This document shows positions 22,301 through 32,920 of a stretch of 64,000 bases of DNA, in pieces (position 1 is the stretch's first letter; each line of letters begins with the position of its first letter). Where the stretch lies: assembly GCF_020360975.1 (NCBI RefSeq), contig NW_025408669.1, positions 2,294,001 to 2,358,000 on the forward strand. The letters run 5' to 3'. The position numbers were made by a program, and so were the translations under genes. Below the pieces are notes generated by a model. It made no database searches and had not been told where the DNA came from. It worked only from the letters and a program-made list of their open reading frames with translations. Source of the stretch: Hirsutella rhossiliensis (Eukaryota > Ascomycota > Sordariomycetes > Hypocreales > Ophiocordycipitaceae).

Positions 22301-24837
22301 TTGAGATCATCGGATGGGATGTCGTTCTGAACCGAGGTGAGGTATTTGATCAGCTCCATATGACTCCATTTCTTCTCGCCGCTCTCGCCGGATGCACTCA
22401 GCAGTCGGGTGAATATTGTGTCGAGGTCAACCGTCTTGCGAACCCCCACAGCTGCGAGGAACTTCTCTTTGACCTTTTCGCAGCCCTGTATGACCGGAAG
22501 ATCATCGAAAAGCTTGACCGACGGGAAGAAGGACTCGGCCGGCTGCCTCATTCCCAACTTGGTTGGCATGACCGGATGATCCTTGATCAGGCGTGCAACT
22601 GCCTCCCTGTCTCTGCTAGTGATGAGATCCCAGTTTTTGGAGAGTACTGTCAGTGCTTGGACCGCGAATTTCGGTGATCTCGTGATGCTCTCTTCTTCCG
22701 GCCTCAATCGCGATGTTTCGATCAAGAATCTCAGCCAAGGAAGTACTTCTAAGGCCTCCCAGCCCAAAGCCTGCAGCTCGGCAACGTGAGAATTGGCTGT
22801 GAGCGCAAACGGGATTGTCGTCGGCGGCATCGGCAAATGCGCGGGTATCCTGTGGACGTTTTGAAAGTTCTGTATGCTCCCGAGAGCAATCACTTCCCCT
22901 TGGTCGCTTTCATTGCTGATCGTAGCAACAGCAACTTCCAGCAAGGCTGAGCGGCTCCCAGGATCGAGCTCTCCGCTCAAGCTCTTCTTCCCTGCCCATC
23001 CGATGAAGTTGATGGCCTGCGCCTTGGTGAGAGCCTTGGCTTCGAGCTCCTGCTTCACGTCGGTGACGGTGATATGAGAGATGAGGCCGAACTCTGTCAG
23101 CTTTGTGACAAAAGAAGACGCCTTCAGTTCCTCGGGAACGACTGGAATGTTGTCGACGAAGGAGCTCAGATCGTCAGATCCGAGGCGGACTTGAGTCGTG
23201 GGCAACACGCCTCGGCTCGAGTACATCTCGATGGATGCCTTTTTGAAGCATGTCCAGAACGCCTCCTCCATGATCTGCCCAACTTGTCCGCTGGGGGTGG
23301 AGTCGCCGAAAGTAAACGTCTTTAGGGTGTGGAGTGCTTCAGGCATGAATTTAGCGACGTTTTCACTAGACACCTTACCGCCGGGTGCGGCAAAGCTGCG
23401 TAGCCTCTTGTCCAGGTCGTCCATCTCATTGGCAAAGGCAAGCCTGGTAATAATCCCAGCAGCTCGCAGCAGCTCCACGTTCCACGTCCGGACCCATCTC
23501 GCGTTCAAGTCGATGGCTTCACGCTCAACGGTCGGAATGACAGACGGCGCCGAGACATGCATCCCGGCGCCCGTTGTTTGCATGGTGGGGAAACCAATGA
23601 AGATGCGGCCTCCCGGTTTCCTGCTCGGTAACACCGAAGCAAAGACATCTGTAGCCTTGGTAAAGGCGCCGTCGGTGACAGACGTTTCGGAAGCCTGAGT
23701 CTCATCGAAGGATGCCGTAAGGATAGCGAGCTTTGTAGTCTTGGGCGGAGGCTTCTTCGTCGCTCGTTCGAGCTCGGAGGCAAAGGAAGCCGTCACGTTT
23801 GTCTTGATGCTTGCGGAGGTGGTTCGGAGGAAGATGGCGGAAGAGTTGAGCTTGGTAACGTCTTCCGCTATCTTGGGCTGCACGACGCTGTCCTCGCTGT
23901 GACTCTTTGACCTGGAACCGCTCTGGGTTGTGCTCGAGGTAAGCCGAGCGAAAAAGGACCTCAAGGACGGAGTCTCTGTAGAGGGGTAGGCGTCGGAGTT
24001 CTTGATGGCCGATGATGAGTTCACCAGCGGCTTCCAGCCAATGACGCTCATGTACGACGCGTCAATCTGCGTGCTGGTGCGGTCGACGCCAACCACTCTC
24101 ATGAGGCCCTCCTTTGTCCGTGCCTCGAGATCTCTGGGCAAAGGAAGCTCGGCGCTTGGAGAAGACATCTTGCGGAGTGACAGGATTTTATAATCGTCGA
24201 TCCAGAACTCGACATGCTGCAGCGCCACAAAGGTCAGGCTCGTCGCTAGGAACTGGCTCACAGAGAGCAGGTTCGGCAGCGGAGTCGTCGCGTTCCGATA
24301 GTCCAGCACGAAAGCAGTATGGCGGGAAGCCTTGTCTTGAGGGAGATGTGATTTCTTGGTAAAGAGAGAGTTGCCCTTCCAATAAAATGCCATGGCTTCG
24401 CTACCGGAACTGACAAAGGGTTCCTCGCAGTCTGCGAAGACGCTGTAGAAGCCGACGCCAAAGGCACCGATCTTGGTCTCGTCCGGGTTACCCTCGGCGA
24501 TCCTCTTGAGCCGGCCCCAGTCGGTCTTTGTAAAGGGCTGTCCATCGTTTTGCACCACGAGGCGGCGGAGGGTGTGGTTTGATATGGCATGCTTCAGCAG
24601 CTCGGACCGACTCGTCGTATTGGGCAGGGGCACGTGTATCGACGGGATCGTCTCCCACTTGACGGTGACGGTCGTGGCCTGAGCATCGGCAGCGTTCTGG
24701 ATGAGCTCCCGCAGCGTTGTCCACTCGCCGGAGTATCTGGCGAGGACCTTGTCTATCAGAGCACGGGTGTCGACTGTGACGGCCTCCTCATCCTCGCCGT
24801 TGCGAAGCGCGGCGGCCCGAAGGCTTGCGTAGTCCAT
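19382..24837 (-). CDS. Giant DUF3684 protein: sacsin-type GHKL ATPase with C-terminal HExxH motif
   Basis: Uncharacterised but widespread fungal protein; function unknown. Exons 21826-24837, 19633-21767 and 19382-19574, with two 58-bp introns of good consensus, give 1779 residues. Residues ~20-200 form a histidine-kinase/Hsp90/sacsin-like ATPase: the N-box LRELIQNAADA (Glu44, Asn48, Asp51), QNDGQPF (96-102) and the G-box GAFGVGFYS (124-132). A long middle (DUF3684) follows, then a charged Arg/Glu/Gln coiled coil around RLAEEQRRKALEEEQRM and a Pro/Gln/Ser-rich linker. Near the C-terminus lies HELAHNLVTPHNSEH (1698-1712), matching HExxHx5H. The last exon continues as YTESFIQQYMGKMI and ends in a Ser/Pro-rich tail NTNKRDNMFG. 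Chaperone-like or proteolytic activity is inference only. Confidence 0.9.
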
Positions 24838-25602
24838 GGCGGGCTCTTGTATGGGGTAGTCTTGTCACAATCGGGGGTCAAAGGCGCATACTGCGAGAGG
24901 GGATTGTGAGTCGAGGCAACAAAGGAGTCTGCACCAGGCGGAGGAAGTACGTGCGTCCGCTGCGCTCGCGGCTCCAATGCTAGGCAGACAGGACGGCACG
25001 TAAACAGGGACGGAACATGGCCTTGCACTTGGGTGGAACTCGATCCGCTTGCCACTGAAGGGTTGTAAAAAGATGCAGTGGGCGTTGTTGTCGAGGTGGC
25101 GTTGACGGTCGCTGCCAGGGGACTTGTTGAGCCGTCTCGCCGCGCAACCCCCGTGTCCCGAGCTCGGCCGTTGCAGCCTCACAGGCAGGCCCACCTAGCG
25201 CCACCCACTGAGGCCACTAATAGGCCAGCGGGGGCCCCTCCCTGTCGCCTTCCTTGGTCCACTGGGGCATGGTATCTCCAGGGGCTAGCGTTTCTTGTGT
25301 CCCCCATGAAGTGAAGTGGAAGCTTCCAGCTGCACCGCCCCCGTGACAGCCTGAGCACGCCCCAAGTTAAGCCTCGCTCACCTCAGCTTTCCGCTTAGAC
25401 AAAGTTTGGGACGACACCGACAAGCTGGATATTGCACTTTGTCGACTTTTCACGTCACATGTACTGAGCAAGGTTGCCTTTGGTGCTAATCCAGACTCGA
25501 CCTCACGAACGAGCTGATATCGCCGGCAGGGCATATTGTCATGCGCAATTGGACGTATTTACTTGAACTTACATTGATGTAATGAATGCGCCGCCGCGAA
25601 TG
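24838..25602. promoter_or_regulatory. Upstream region of the DUF3684 gene
   Basis: Gene-free apart from the 3' UTR of the neighbouring MMTAG2-like gene at its far end. No repeats or clear motifs noticed. Confidence 0.45.
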
Positions 25603-26325
25603 TCAAGCATCGCGACGCCGGGGGCGCGGACTCGTGCTCCGCCTCCGGTTCTCTCTAGATCTCGGCCGCCGCCTCCTGCTCCTGTCCCCGCTCCTGTCCC
25701 TGTGCCTTCCACCTCTCCGGTCAATACTCCGGCTCCGGCTTCGCTCTCGCCCGTGTCGACGTTCGTCCCATTCTCTGGCGCGTCCGCCACGACTCCTATC
25801 TCTTGGCCGTGCTGCGTCTCGACTTCGTCGCCGGTGCCCTCTGTGCCGATGCCGACTTCCGCTTCTGCTTCTATGCCGCGTCCGGTCCCTCCTGTCCGAC
25901 TCCTCGTGCCGTCGTGAACGATCTCGCCGAGGTTCCTCTTTGTCTCCCTCCATGGGCGGTTTGCTCGCTGGCCCGATGTCCCTCTGCGATCCGACGTTGA
26001 CGGAATTCGCCCCGGTTGTGTTTCGCTGCGGAGGCGGCATCCCAAGCGCGCGAGCTATGGCTTCTTCCTCGGCCTCTTTGATCTTGCGTATCTCCTCCTT
26101 GTGTTCTCTTTCGCGCCGCTCCTCGTCCGTTTCGGCCGAGTCGGCGGCGGATGGCTCGGCCTTTGCGTACCAGTTGAGGTCCTTGCCTCTCTGCCATCTT
26201 CCCACCGGCGCTTTCAAGCTGTGGCCCAGGTAGTTTTCGCGTTGCGACGAGTTGGCGACTTCATCCCAACTAAAATTGACGCCGCCTCTGGAGCCGGTCT
26301 TGCGGATGCTGGCCAGGAGGTCCAT
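25603..26325 (-). CDS. MMTAG2-domain protein with RS-rich tail
   Basis: A 240-residue single-exon nuclear protein. The N-terminus SRGGVNFSWDEVANSSQREN, followed at once by YLGHSLKAPVGRWQRGKDLN and WYAK, is the core of the multiple-myeloma-tumour-associated protein 2 (MMtag) domain. Next come a Glu/Lys-rich helix (EEIRKIKEAEEEAIARALG) and a long Arg/Ser/Asp/His-rich tail with RS and RD dipeptides like those of splicing-associated proteins. The molecular role of the family is poorly known; RNA processing is an inference from the tail. The start at 26325 gives MDLLASIRKTGSRGG. It is divergent from MED6 across a 600-bp region. Confidence 0.88.
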   Translation of the reverse strand: MDLLASIRKTGSRGGVNFSWDEVANSSQRENYLGHSLKAPVGRWQRGKDLNWYAKAEPSAADSAETDEERREREHKEEIRKIKEAEEEAIARALGMPPPQRNTTGANSVNVGSQRDIGPASKPPMEGDKEEPRRDRSRRHEESDRRDRTRHRSRSGSRHRHRGHRRRSRDAARPRDRSRGGRAREWDERRHGRERSRSRSIDRRGGRHRDRSGDRSRRRRPRSRENRRRSTSPRPRRRDA

Positions 26326-26925
26326 GGTGCTGAGCGTGAGGAATCACCTCCGGATCGCCAGCGACGGGGCTGTCGACTGTGCGAGTTTTTGAGCAATGTT
26401 GCGTGGGAATAGAGTCGACTTGAACTTTTGATGCGGTTGTCGGCGGCGGCAGCAGGCCAAAGGAGCTTCTGATGTTTGGTCTGCAGATGCACTGGGTGGC
26501 AGGCAATTATCCAGAGATGGAAATGCGAAAGTTGGGGGAATGCGTGAGCCGCCTCGTCAGCCATGCGGAGATCCGCTAAAAGCCGTGGGCCTGCAGACGC
26601 CGCGGCGGTGTGGATCCCTTGGATGAGGCAGGCCTGTCGGTCAAAGCAATCAAGGTAATCAGGGCAGCTACAGTGGGGTCTGTACCTACTCGTACAGGTA
26701 CTGATTGTATGGGGGCTCGTTCTCACCCAGGGGCATCCACCCACTGGGGGGTAGTTGGCACTTTTCGTTGGCGGTGAACGCCCAAGGTCCCCGCCTGACG
26801 CCCTGTTCAGCCTTTTATAACTTAGCACCACCAATCAAGCTGCTTGGCACCCACTGTAGTGCTGCTTTTCCAACCTCTTGTCTACAGAGTACCTGTCCGT
26901 CCGACTGCCAAGTTCAACGCCCGTC
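26326..26925. promoter_or_regulatory. Divergent promoter region MMTAG2-like / MED6
   Basis: No gene. It contains CTGTACCTACTCGTACAGGT around 26680-26699, a loose inverted arrangement of GTAC cores. Otherwise nothing recognised. Confidence 0.45.
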
Positions 26926-27929
26926 ATGGCAAACGAACCGCCCTTGGACGAGATTCAATGGCGCTCGCCGCCCATCCTCGCCCAGATGGGCGGCCTACAC
27001 TCCAACACGATCCTCTTCTACTTTGCCGAGTCGCCCTTTTTCGAGCGCACGTCCAACAACGCCGTCATCGTCAGCCAGGCCATGAACAACATTTCCATGT
27101 ACCACTTCATCCAGACGCGCGAGGTCTTCGAGGGCCGCCTCAAGACCATGTCTGGCCTCGAGTTCATTGTCGGCGAGGAGCCGGCTGAGACGGGGCCTGG
27201 CATGGGCACCGGTGTCTGGGTCATTCGGAAGCAGACGCGCCGGAAGCGTTACCAGGACGAGGACGAGATCACCGTGCATGCTTCATTTTTCGTGGTGGGC
27301 GAGAATATCTACATGGCGCCGGCGTTGGCCGATATCCTGGCCTCGAGAATCGTGGGTACACTTTGCCTGAACCAAGGCTGAACCCGGAAGGGCTAATCAG
27401 GCGACAGATGACGATATCATCGGCCATTGCCAAAGCGCTGTCGGCAGCCGAGGGCTCCCGGAAATGGCGCGCGTCGACGGGCCACGTCTACCACCTCCCC
27501 TCGAGTCAGACCTCATCTCGGCAGAAAGGCCAGGCGTCCAGCGAGGATACACCAGGACCCGAGGGGCCCGCCAAACCGACGCCAGCCTCCCAGAAAAATG
27601 ACGAGCTGTCGCTGGAGAGGGCGTCCGAAGAGGCCTTCATGGCTCACATGCGTCACGGCGGTGAATACATTGACGAGAACGCAATTACTGGACGTCCTGG
27701 CGAGTTCCACCTTTCTTCCACCGGCCGCAAAGCTGTTCCGCCCCCCAAGGCTGGCACCGAGTCCAGCATCGGCGCCATGAATGGACCTTCGCTCAATGCC
27801 AAGAGTGAGGATAAGAAGGACGGCAAGACGGAAAAGTCTCCCAAGTCGGCTAACTTGGCCAAGCCGAGGAGGAGAAAGAGCAAGATGAGCAATGGGCCTA
27901 CTCCGGCTCAAACACCAACGGCGTCTTGA
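26926..27929 (+). CDS. MED6: Mediator of RNA polymerase II transcription subunit 6
   Basis: Head-module subunit of Mediator, contacting polymerase II and the middle module. Exons 26926-27351 and 27408-27929 (56-bp intron, GTGGGT donor) give 315 residues. The N-terminal ~150 residues are the MED6 fold: IQWRSPPILAQMGGLHSNTI, LFYFAESPFFERTSNNAV and NNISMYHFIQTREVFEGRL, then VHASFFVVGENIYMAPAL. The exon join runs DILASRI-MTISSAIAKALS, as in homologues. The C-terminal half is low-complexity, rich in Ser, Lys and Pro, ending in a basic patch (KPRRRKSKMS). The start at 26926 is the first ATG giving the conserved MANEPPLDEIQW. Confidence 0.95.
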
Positions 27930-28518
27930 TTGGTTTAGCAGCACGGCTGCGTGGCGTTGGGATGGTTACCCTCTTCCCCAGGAATAGCTCGTGGTGGAGG
28001 GCTTTTTGTTTTCTTATTGATACCCCCTCGATCCAAGCTCGCCATACGTAGGGAAAGAGCTCCTTTGGCACGAGAAGACGGCAATCCAGCTGCCGTCTCA
28101 TTTACCAAGTATATCTTCTTGATGGCAAAACATATCAAAATGTAAAAGCCAACACATTGAATAGAGAATGCGCTTATTTTGACATGATTGGGTTCCGCAA
28201 CAGCAGAGAATGACAGTATAGGACAGGCCCCAGTTGCATGCGTGCTGTCTTCTCCATACAAAGCAGTCTTAATCGCAGCTTAAGGGGCCTGTAACCTTAG
28301 GCGCAGGGGCCTTGGTCCTTCGACTTCTGGCTCATGGGCCACATCAACGCCTGGAAGCGTCTTTATGCTGTTACTTGGCATCATTCCCGGCTGGCTCAGA
28401 CCATAGGAGTACTCCCGTGCTGTACATAAACCTGACCCAGTTCATCCCAACTCCCTCTCAGCCGACCCATCATCCAGGCTAGGCCACCACCCCTCGCCGC
28501 CCTTTTGTCGTTCCCATC
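27930..28518. other. Intergenic between convergent MED6 and DHR1
   Basis: Shared 3' flank. It is more AT-rich around 28080-28200 than its neighbours, as expected for polyadenylation regions. No gene seen. Confidence 0.5.
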
Positions 28519-31500
28519 TCATTCCACCACCCATCCCTTACCGGGAACCTTTCTTTGCCTAACCTTCCTAGCCGGCAGAGGCCAGCCCTGCCCCCCGACG
28601 CCCTCGGCCCTCAGAAACGGCACGACCCAGCATTCCCTGACCGTCGCGCCGTCCGCCCCGGCTGCGGGCGCCTTGACCTCCTTGATGGGCTTGCCGTAGC
28701 TAATCAGCGGCGTACCCTTAGCCAGCCCGACGAGCTGCCCGCCCGTGACGTCCGTCAGCGAGTGCATCCTGGTCTTGGGCTGCTTCTGCAGGTCCAGGCC
28801 CGCCGTGGAGGTCCGCTGCAGGTACGAGTAGACGACGTACTCGGGACACTCCTGCGGGCTCAGGTGCGCCAGTGGCGATCCCGGGTGGATGTAGACTAGG
28901 CCGTCCTGTGCTGAGCCCAAGGGTATCAGCGGCACGTAGGGAACGTCGATGGCCCGTCGAGGCTTCCGGTGCTGCTCCGGCGGCATGGGCGCCAGGTCTG
29001 CCCGGACTGCCACCTGGTCGACGAACCCGGCCGCCACCATTTGCTTCAGCGCGCTCACCTGCTTGGGTGACGGGGGGGGGAGCTTGTCCTGGTACTTAAG
29101 GCCGGCAAAGGACGGGATGTTGGTCCGCAACAACTCCGTGATCTGCCTCCGGAGTTGCCCAATCTCCTTGAGCACCTTGAAGCGGACAAAGTGCGTCTCG
29201 CACCACTGCTCCATGGGCTCATGAGCGAATTCGCCCACCACCTGCAAAAGCTTCATGGCGTCCGACCTATCATCGAGATAGCAAAAGTTCTTATGCACCT
29301 CGTTGAACATGCGTCGCGCGTTGGCCTGGCGGGTCTCGGCAAGGACATCTTCGTTCGTGCGGATGGCGGCGTCCTCCTTGACAGCCAACGCGGGAACCGC
29401 CTGGTTTTCGGGAAGAAAGACCTCGCCCGCCGTCAAGCCTGCCACGAGCGCAATCGTGTACGGAAGGCAGTCGTGCAAATGGCCAACGAGCAGAATGCGG
29501 GCGAACCGAGGCGACAGCGGGAAGACGGACATGGTCTTTCCGACCTCGGACACCCGGCCTTCGGGCGAGATGGCCGACAGATACGTGAGCAGTCTCTCCG
29601 CCTTGGCCAGGCTCTGCCTCTCCGGGGGTGTGGGGAAGGGGAAGTTGATGACGTTCTGGATGTTCATGGCCTTCAACTGCAGCACCACGCCCTCGATGGG
29701 CATGCGCAATAGCTCGGGATCTGCAAAGGCGGGAAAATCCCTCTCGTAGACGGCGGACGAGTAGAGTCGGTAGCAGTGACCCGGTCCCGTTCGTCCTGCA
29801 CGGCCAGAGCGTTGACTGGCGCTGGCCTTGCTGATCCAGCCAATGTCGTAGCTTTGGACTCCGCTCAGTCGATCATAGCGCCGCTCCTTTGACCTTCCAC
29901 AGTCAAAGACAAAGCGCGTGCCCGGGATCGTCAAACTGGTCTCGGCAACGTTGGTGGCCAAGATGATTTGCCGGTAGCCTTCCGGGGGGTCCTCAAACAC
30001 TCGTAGCTGCTCCCTCGTTGGCAGCAGGGAGTAGAGAGGCAATATTTGCATCTTGAGTGGTGCCGCTTGCTGGTCCTCTTCGATCTGGAATTCGTCCTCT
30101 TCCCCCAGTCCTCTATCCTCTTCGTCCGAAGGCAAGTCATCCAGATCGTCCCCCGCTTCGTCGTCCACGTCGCCAAACTCGATGTCTTCGACCTCCATCG
30201 GCGCGTCGTTTGCAGAGATGTGCACCTTTGGCCCCTCGGCAGTCCTGAGACCTCCAAACGCAGCCTTTAAGCGTTGGCTCAGCTGCATGATTTCGTTTCG
30301 CCCCGTCAAAAAGACCAAGAAGCCCCCGGGAGGAAGCTTCTGGTGGCCTCGGCTGATCTTGCGGAACGCTTCTTCGACGTAGTCGTGGTGGGTTCTCCGG
30401 GAGAAGTGAATCGTGACGGGATGCTGCCGTCCTTCAACTTCCATGACAGGAGGCGGGGTTGGAAAGAGCGTCGAGTTCATCGTCAAGTCTTCTATCCTCA
30501 GCGTGGCAGACATGATGATGAGCTTGAGCGGCTTGAGGGAAGGGTCCTCCTTAGCAAGCTCGGTTCGCAGCTTGACGACACGGCTGAGCATGCCAATGAG
30601 GATGTCGGTGTTGACGCTCCTTTCGTGGGCTTCGTCTATTATGATGGCCGAGTACTTGCGCAGACTAATGTCCTGCGCGACCTCCCGCAGCAAGACACCG
30701 TCAGTCATGAACTTGACAGCGGTTTTGGCGTCTACGGTGCCTTCGAAGCGGATCTGGTAGGCTACTGCGCCGGAGTGATCGCCCAGCTCTTCGGCCACCC
30801 TCCTCGACATGCTCACGGCGGCAACTCGTCGCGGCTGGGTGATTCCAATCATTCCTGGCGTCGGCGAGTCGGGAGACCCGTAGCCGGCCTCGAAGAGAAA
30901 CTGAGGCACTTGAGTGGTCTTGCCGGATCCTGTAGATCCGCAAATAACCACTATGTCGTTGTTATGGATTGCTTCCATCAACCTTTGTTCTTCGGAGACA
31001 ACTGGGAGCTTGAGACGAGCCACCTGGATATCAGTGGACCTAGTCACTGTCACGCTGAAGGCCTTTCGCTCAGTTCTCGCCGTCGGTTTGAGTTCCATGG
31101 GCAGAGGGTCTTGCTCGGGCGCTCGTGGCACGAAATTGTCCGGCCGAGGTATCAAGGTCGTCAAGGAGGGGTCGGTCGGTTGAAAACCCAGAGCTTCATT
31201 GCGCTTTTGGTGAGCCCAGGCTTTGAACGCAGAAGATCGCTGTGTCCTGGCCTCCCCGTCTTCGCCCTGGTCGCCCATCGAATCGTCACCCGACGTCTCT
31301 TCGCTCTCCGCGCTTGAATCGTCTTCAGAACTCAGTTCATCGGTCTCTGCGTCGCTACAGTCATCGGTCGAGTTTTCGTGGTCGTCGTTCGAAGCATTGC
31401 TGTCGGGGTCGCCTGATGCAGCATCGCTATCGAACCCATCCCATTCCTCGTATTTCGGGCCGCCGGATGCCGCCAGCGGGGCGTGCATCGGCTGCACTTT

Positions 31501-32172
31501 TGTCTTCACACCGCCTCGCTTCTGTCTCTTCATGATGACCGGGCGGCCGTCCTCGTCCAGCTCGAGTGGGCGCTTGAGACCGGAGCCAACGACTCCAGAG
31601 GCGGTGCTGGCCGGCTGCTGCGCCAGTGTCGACGATTTAGATATAGAAGAAGTCAATAGTTTCGTTTCAGTAGGTCTATGATGCAACTCGGTGTCGCTGC
31701 CGCTGGCATCCCGGTCGTCGTCGCTGTCCTCTTGGGCAGCTTGGCATGCCTCCCGCCTCCTCTCAAAGAGCAACTTGTCCGCATCATCGCCCTCGATCCC
31801 AGCTCTCTTCTCTCGCAGCGCGCGCGAGAGTGCCTGCTTCTTGGTCTCGCGGCCCTGGCCCAGCGACTTGCTACTCGTAAACAGGCTAGTGTCGACCTTG
31901 CGCGCGGCCAGCTTGGCCAGCAGTTCGCGGTTCTCATCTTTGCGGAGCTTGCTGTCGATGTACTTTTCGAGCCGCTTTGCTTTCTTCCCGCTCACCTTGA
32001 CACCGTCGCGGCGCAGCTCTTCCTTGATGCGCGCCTTTTCCTCTTCGAGCGCTTTCTTGTCGGCGGGCAGGATTTCTTGATTGGTGTCTTGGACTTCATG
32101 GCGGGCATTTTCCTTTGCCTTTTCCCGGGCAAGCACTCTGTGCTTCCGCTGCCGAGGCACGAATTTGGCCAT
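28519..32172 (-). CDS. ECM16: DEAH-box RNA helicase Dhr1/Ecm16 (DHX37 type)
   Basis: Nucleolar helicase that displaces U3 snoRNA from pre-18S rRNA during small-subunit assembly. A single exon of 1217 residues, close to yeast Ecm16 (1267). The N-terminal third is charged with acidic Ser/Asp/Glu clusters and basic motifs (KKAKRLEKYIDSKLRKDE). The helicase core starts near residue 400: Walker A GSTGSGKTTQ (~412), DEAHERS (~512), SATL, the restart motif ATNVAETSLTIPG and motif VI QRSGRAGRTGPG. A DEDD-rich insert sits between the RecA lobes (around 30060-30200), as in Dhr1. Winged-helix, ratchet and OB regions follow (VNFPFPTPPERQSLAKAE; KPKTRMHSLTDVTGG). The N-terminus MAKFVPRQRKHRVLAREKA is family-typical. 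Confidence 0.94.
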   Translation of the reverse strand: MAKFVPRQRKHRVLAREKAKENARHEVQDTNQEILPADKKALEEEKARIKEELRRDGVKVSGKKAKRLEKYIDSKLRKDENRELLAKLAARKVDTSLFTSSKSLGQGRETKKQALSRALREKRAGIEGDDADKLLFERRREACQAAQEDSDDDRDASGSDTELHHRPTETKLLTSSISKSSTLAQQPASTASGVVGSGLKRPLELDEDGRPVIMKRQKRGGVKTKVQPMHAPLAASGGPKYEEWDGFDSDAASGDPDSNASNDDHENSTDDCSDAETDELSSEDDSSAESEETSGDDSMGDQGEDGEARTQRSSAFKAWAHQKRNEALGFQPTDPSLTTLIPRPDNFVPRAPEQDPLPMELKPTARTERKAFSVTVTRSTDIQVARLKLPVVSEEQRLMEAIHNNDIVVICGSTGSGKTTQVPQFLFEAGYGSPDSPTPGMIGITQPRRVAAVSMSRRVAEELGDHSGAVAYQIRFEGTVDAKTAVKFMTDGVLLREVAQDISLRKYSAIIIDEAHERSVNTDILIGMLSRVVKLRTELAKEDPSLKPLKLIIMSATLRIEDLTMNSTLFPTPPPVMEVEGRQHPVTIHFSRRTHHDYVEEAFRKISRGHQKLPPGGFLVFLTGRNEIMQLSQRLKAAFGGLRTAEGPKVHISANDAPMEVEDIEFGDVDDEAGDDLDDLPSDEEDRGLGEEDEFQIEEDQQAAPLKMQILPLYSLLPTREQLRVFEDPPEGYRQIILATNVAETSLTIPGTRFVFDCGRSKERRYDRLSGVQSYDIGWISKASASQRSGRAGRTGPGHCYRLYSSAVYERDFPAFADPELLRMPIEGVVLQLKAMNIQNVINFPFPTPPERQSLAKAERLLTYLSAISPEGRVSEVGKTMSVFPLSPRFARILLVGHLHDCLPYTIALVAGLTAGEVFLPENQAVPALAVKEDAAIRTNEDVLAETRQANARRMFNEVHKNFCYLDDRSDAMKLLQVVGEFAHEPMEQWCETHFVRFKVLKEIGQLRRQITELLRTNIPSFAGLKYQDKLPPPSPKQVSALKQMVAAGFVDQVAVRADLAPMPPEQHRKPRRAIDVPYVPLIPLGSAQDGLVYIHPGSPLAHLSPQECPEYVVYSYLQRTSTAGLDLQKQPKTRMHSLTDVTGGQLVGLAKGTPLISYGKPIKEVKAPAAGADGATVRECWVVPFLRAEGVGGQGWPLPARKVRQRKVPGKGWVVE

Positions 32173-32416
32173 GTTTGCTGCAAGTCGGCTGGATCAACGC
32201 CATTGTCCTTCAGACCATGAACAATAGCCTGGGCGATTCATTAAATTTCCGCCGAAGAAGCATTCTGCCAGCCCCGACCGCCGAAATCTCGAGCCTGATC
32301 CGGACTAGCGCTGGGTCGCCCTTGGAGTTCCACCGCGTCCCATGTCTCCTCCTGTTACATGTACCTACCCTGGACAGACAGTGATGCCAACCACAGAAGC
32401 ATCGCAGTTTCCAGCC
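32173..32416. promoter_or_regulatory. Divergent promoter region DHR1 / PAC3
   Basis: A 244-bp head-to-head spacer between a ribosome-biogenesis helicase and a proteasome chaperone gene. Two upstream in-frame ATGs (32342 and 32384) precede the chosen PAC3 start. Confidence 0.4.
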
Positions 32417-32920
32417 ATGGCGGCTCAAAATGTCCGGAGTGACGAATTCCCCGTCCCGAGCCGTCGTGCAGCAGGCCTCGTCGGCGGAGTCGCGACGGAA
32501 GTAACCTCGTTGGGCTTCTCGGACAAGATCCTCGTCACCATCAGCCAGGGTGGAAGGCTTTCGCAATGGGTGAGCCAAGTGGCCTCGACCGTTGCTCCAG
32601 CCATTGGACATCTAACCAATACCCTCCAGATCCAAGTCCCACTCACGGGCAGCTCAGCAGGCATGGTTGAGATGACGCTGCCGAGCCTTGGCTCTGGCCT
32701 CCTGCCCTCGGCCCATCTCACGCCCAAGACGCTGCTGGGGGGCGGAGGTGACGACCGCGAAACTGTCGGACAGCTGTACGCAGCGCAGCTGGCAAGCCAC
32801 TTGTCTTTGCGCTCTCCCGATGACAGGAGGATTCTTGTGCTAGGATTGGGATTGACAGGTTTTGACACACAGCGAGAGACATTTTTCGACTTGTTTGAGC
32901 TTGCCCAGAAGGTCCTGTGA
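32417..32920 (+). CDS. Proteasome assembly chaperone 3 (PAC3 family)
   Basis: Chaperone that helps order the alpha ring of the 20S proteasome together with its PAC4-like partner. The open frame is continuous, but a 60-bp intron is inferred at 32570-32629 (GTGAGC donor, CTAACC branch, CTCCAG acceptor). Removing it joins DKILVTISQGGRLSQW to IQVPLTGSS, which reads as the continuous beta-strand pair of the family, and yields 147 residues (exons 32417-32569, 32630-32920). The C-terminal half contains LYAAQLASHL and ILVLGLGL, also family-like. Start 32417 is chosen over upstream in-frame ATGs (32342, 32384) because the extra residues are Pro/Thr-rich and unlike a fold. The assignment is by recognition of the DKILVTIS pattern. 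Confidence 0.75.
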   Translation: MAAQNVRSDEFPVPSRRAAGLVGGVATEVTSLGFSDKILVTISQGGRLSQWVSQVASTVAPAIGHLTNTLQIQVPLTGSSAGMVEMTLPSLGSGLLPSAHLTPKTLLGGGGDDRETVGQLYAAQLASHLSLRSPDDRRILVLGLGLTGFDTQRETFFDLFELAQKVL

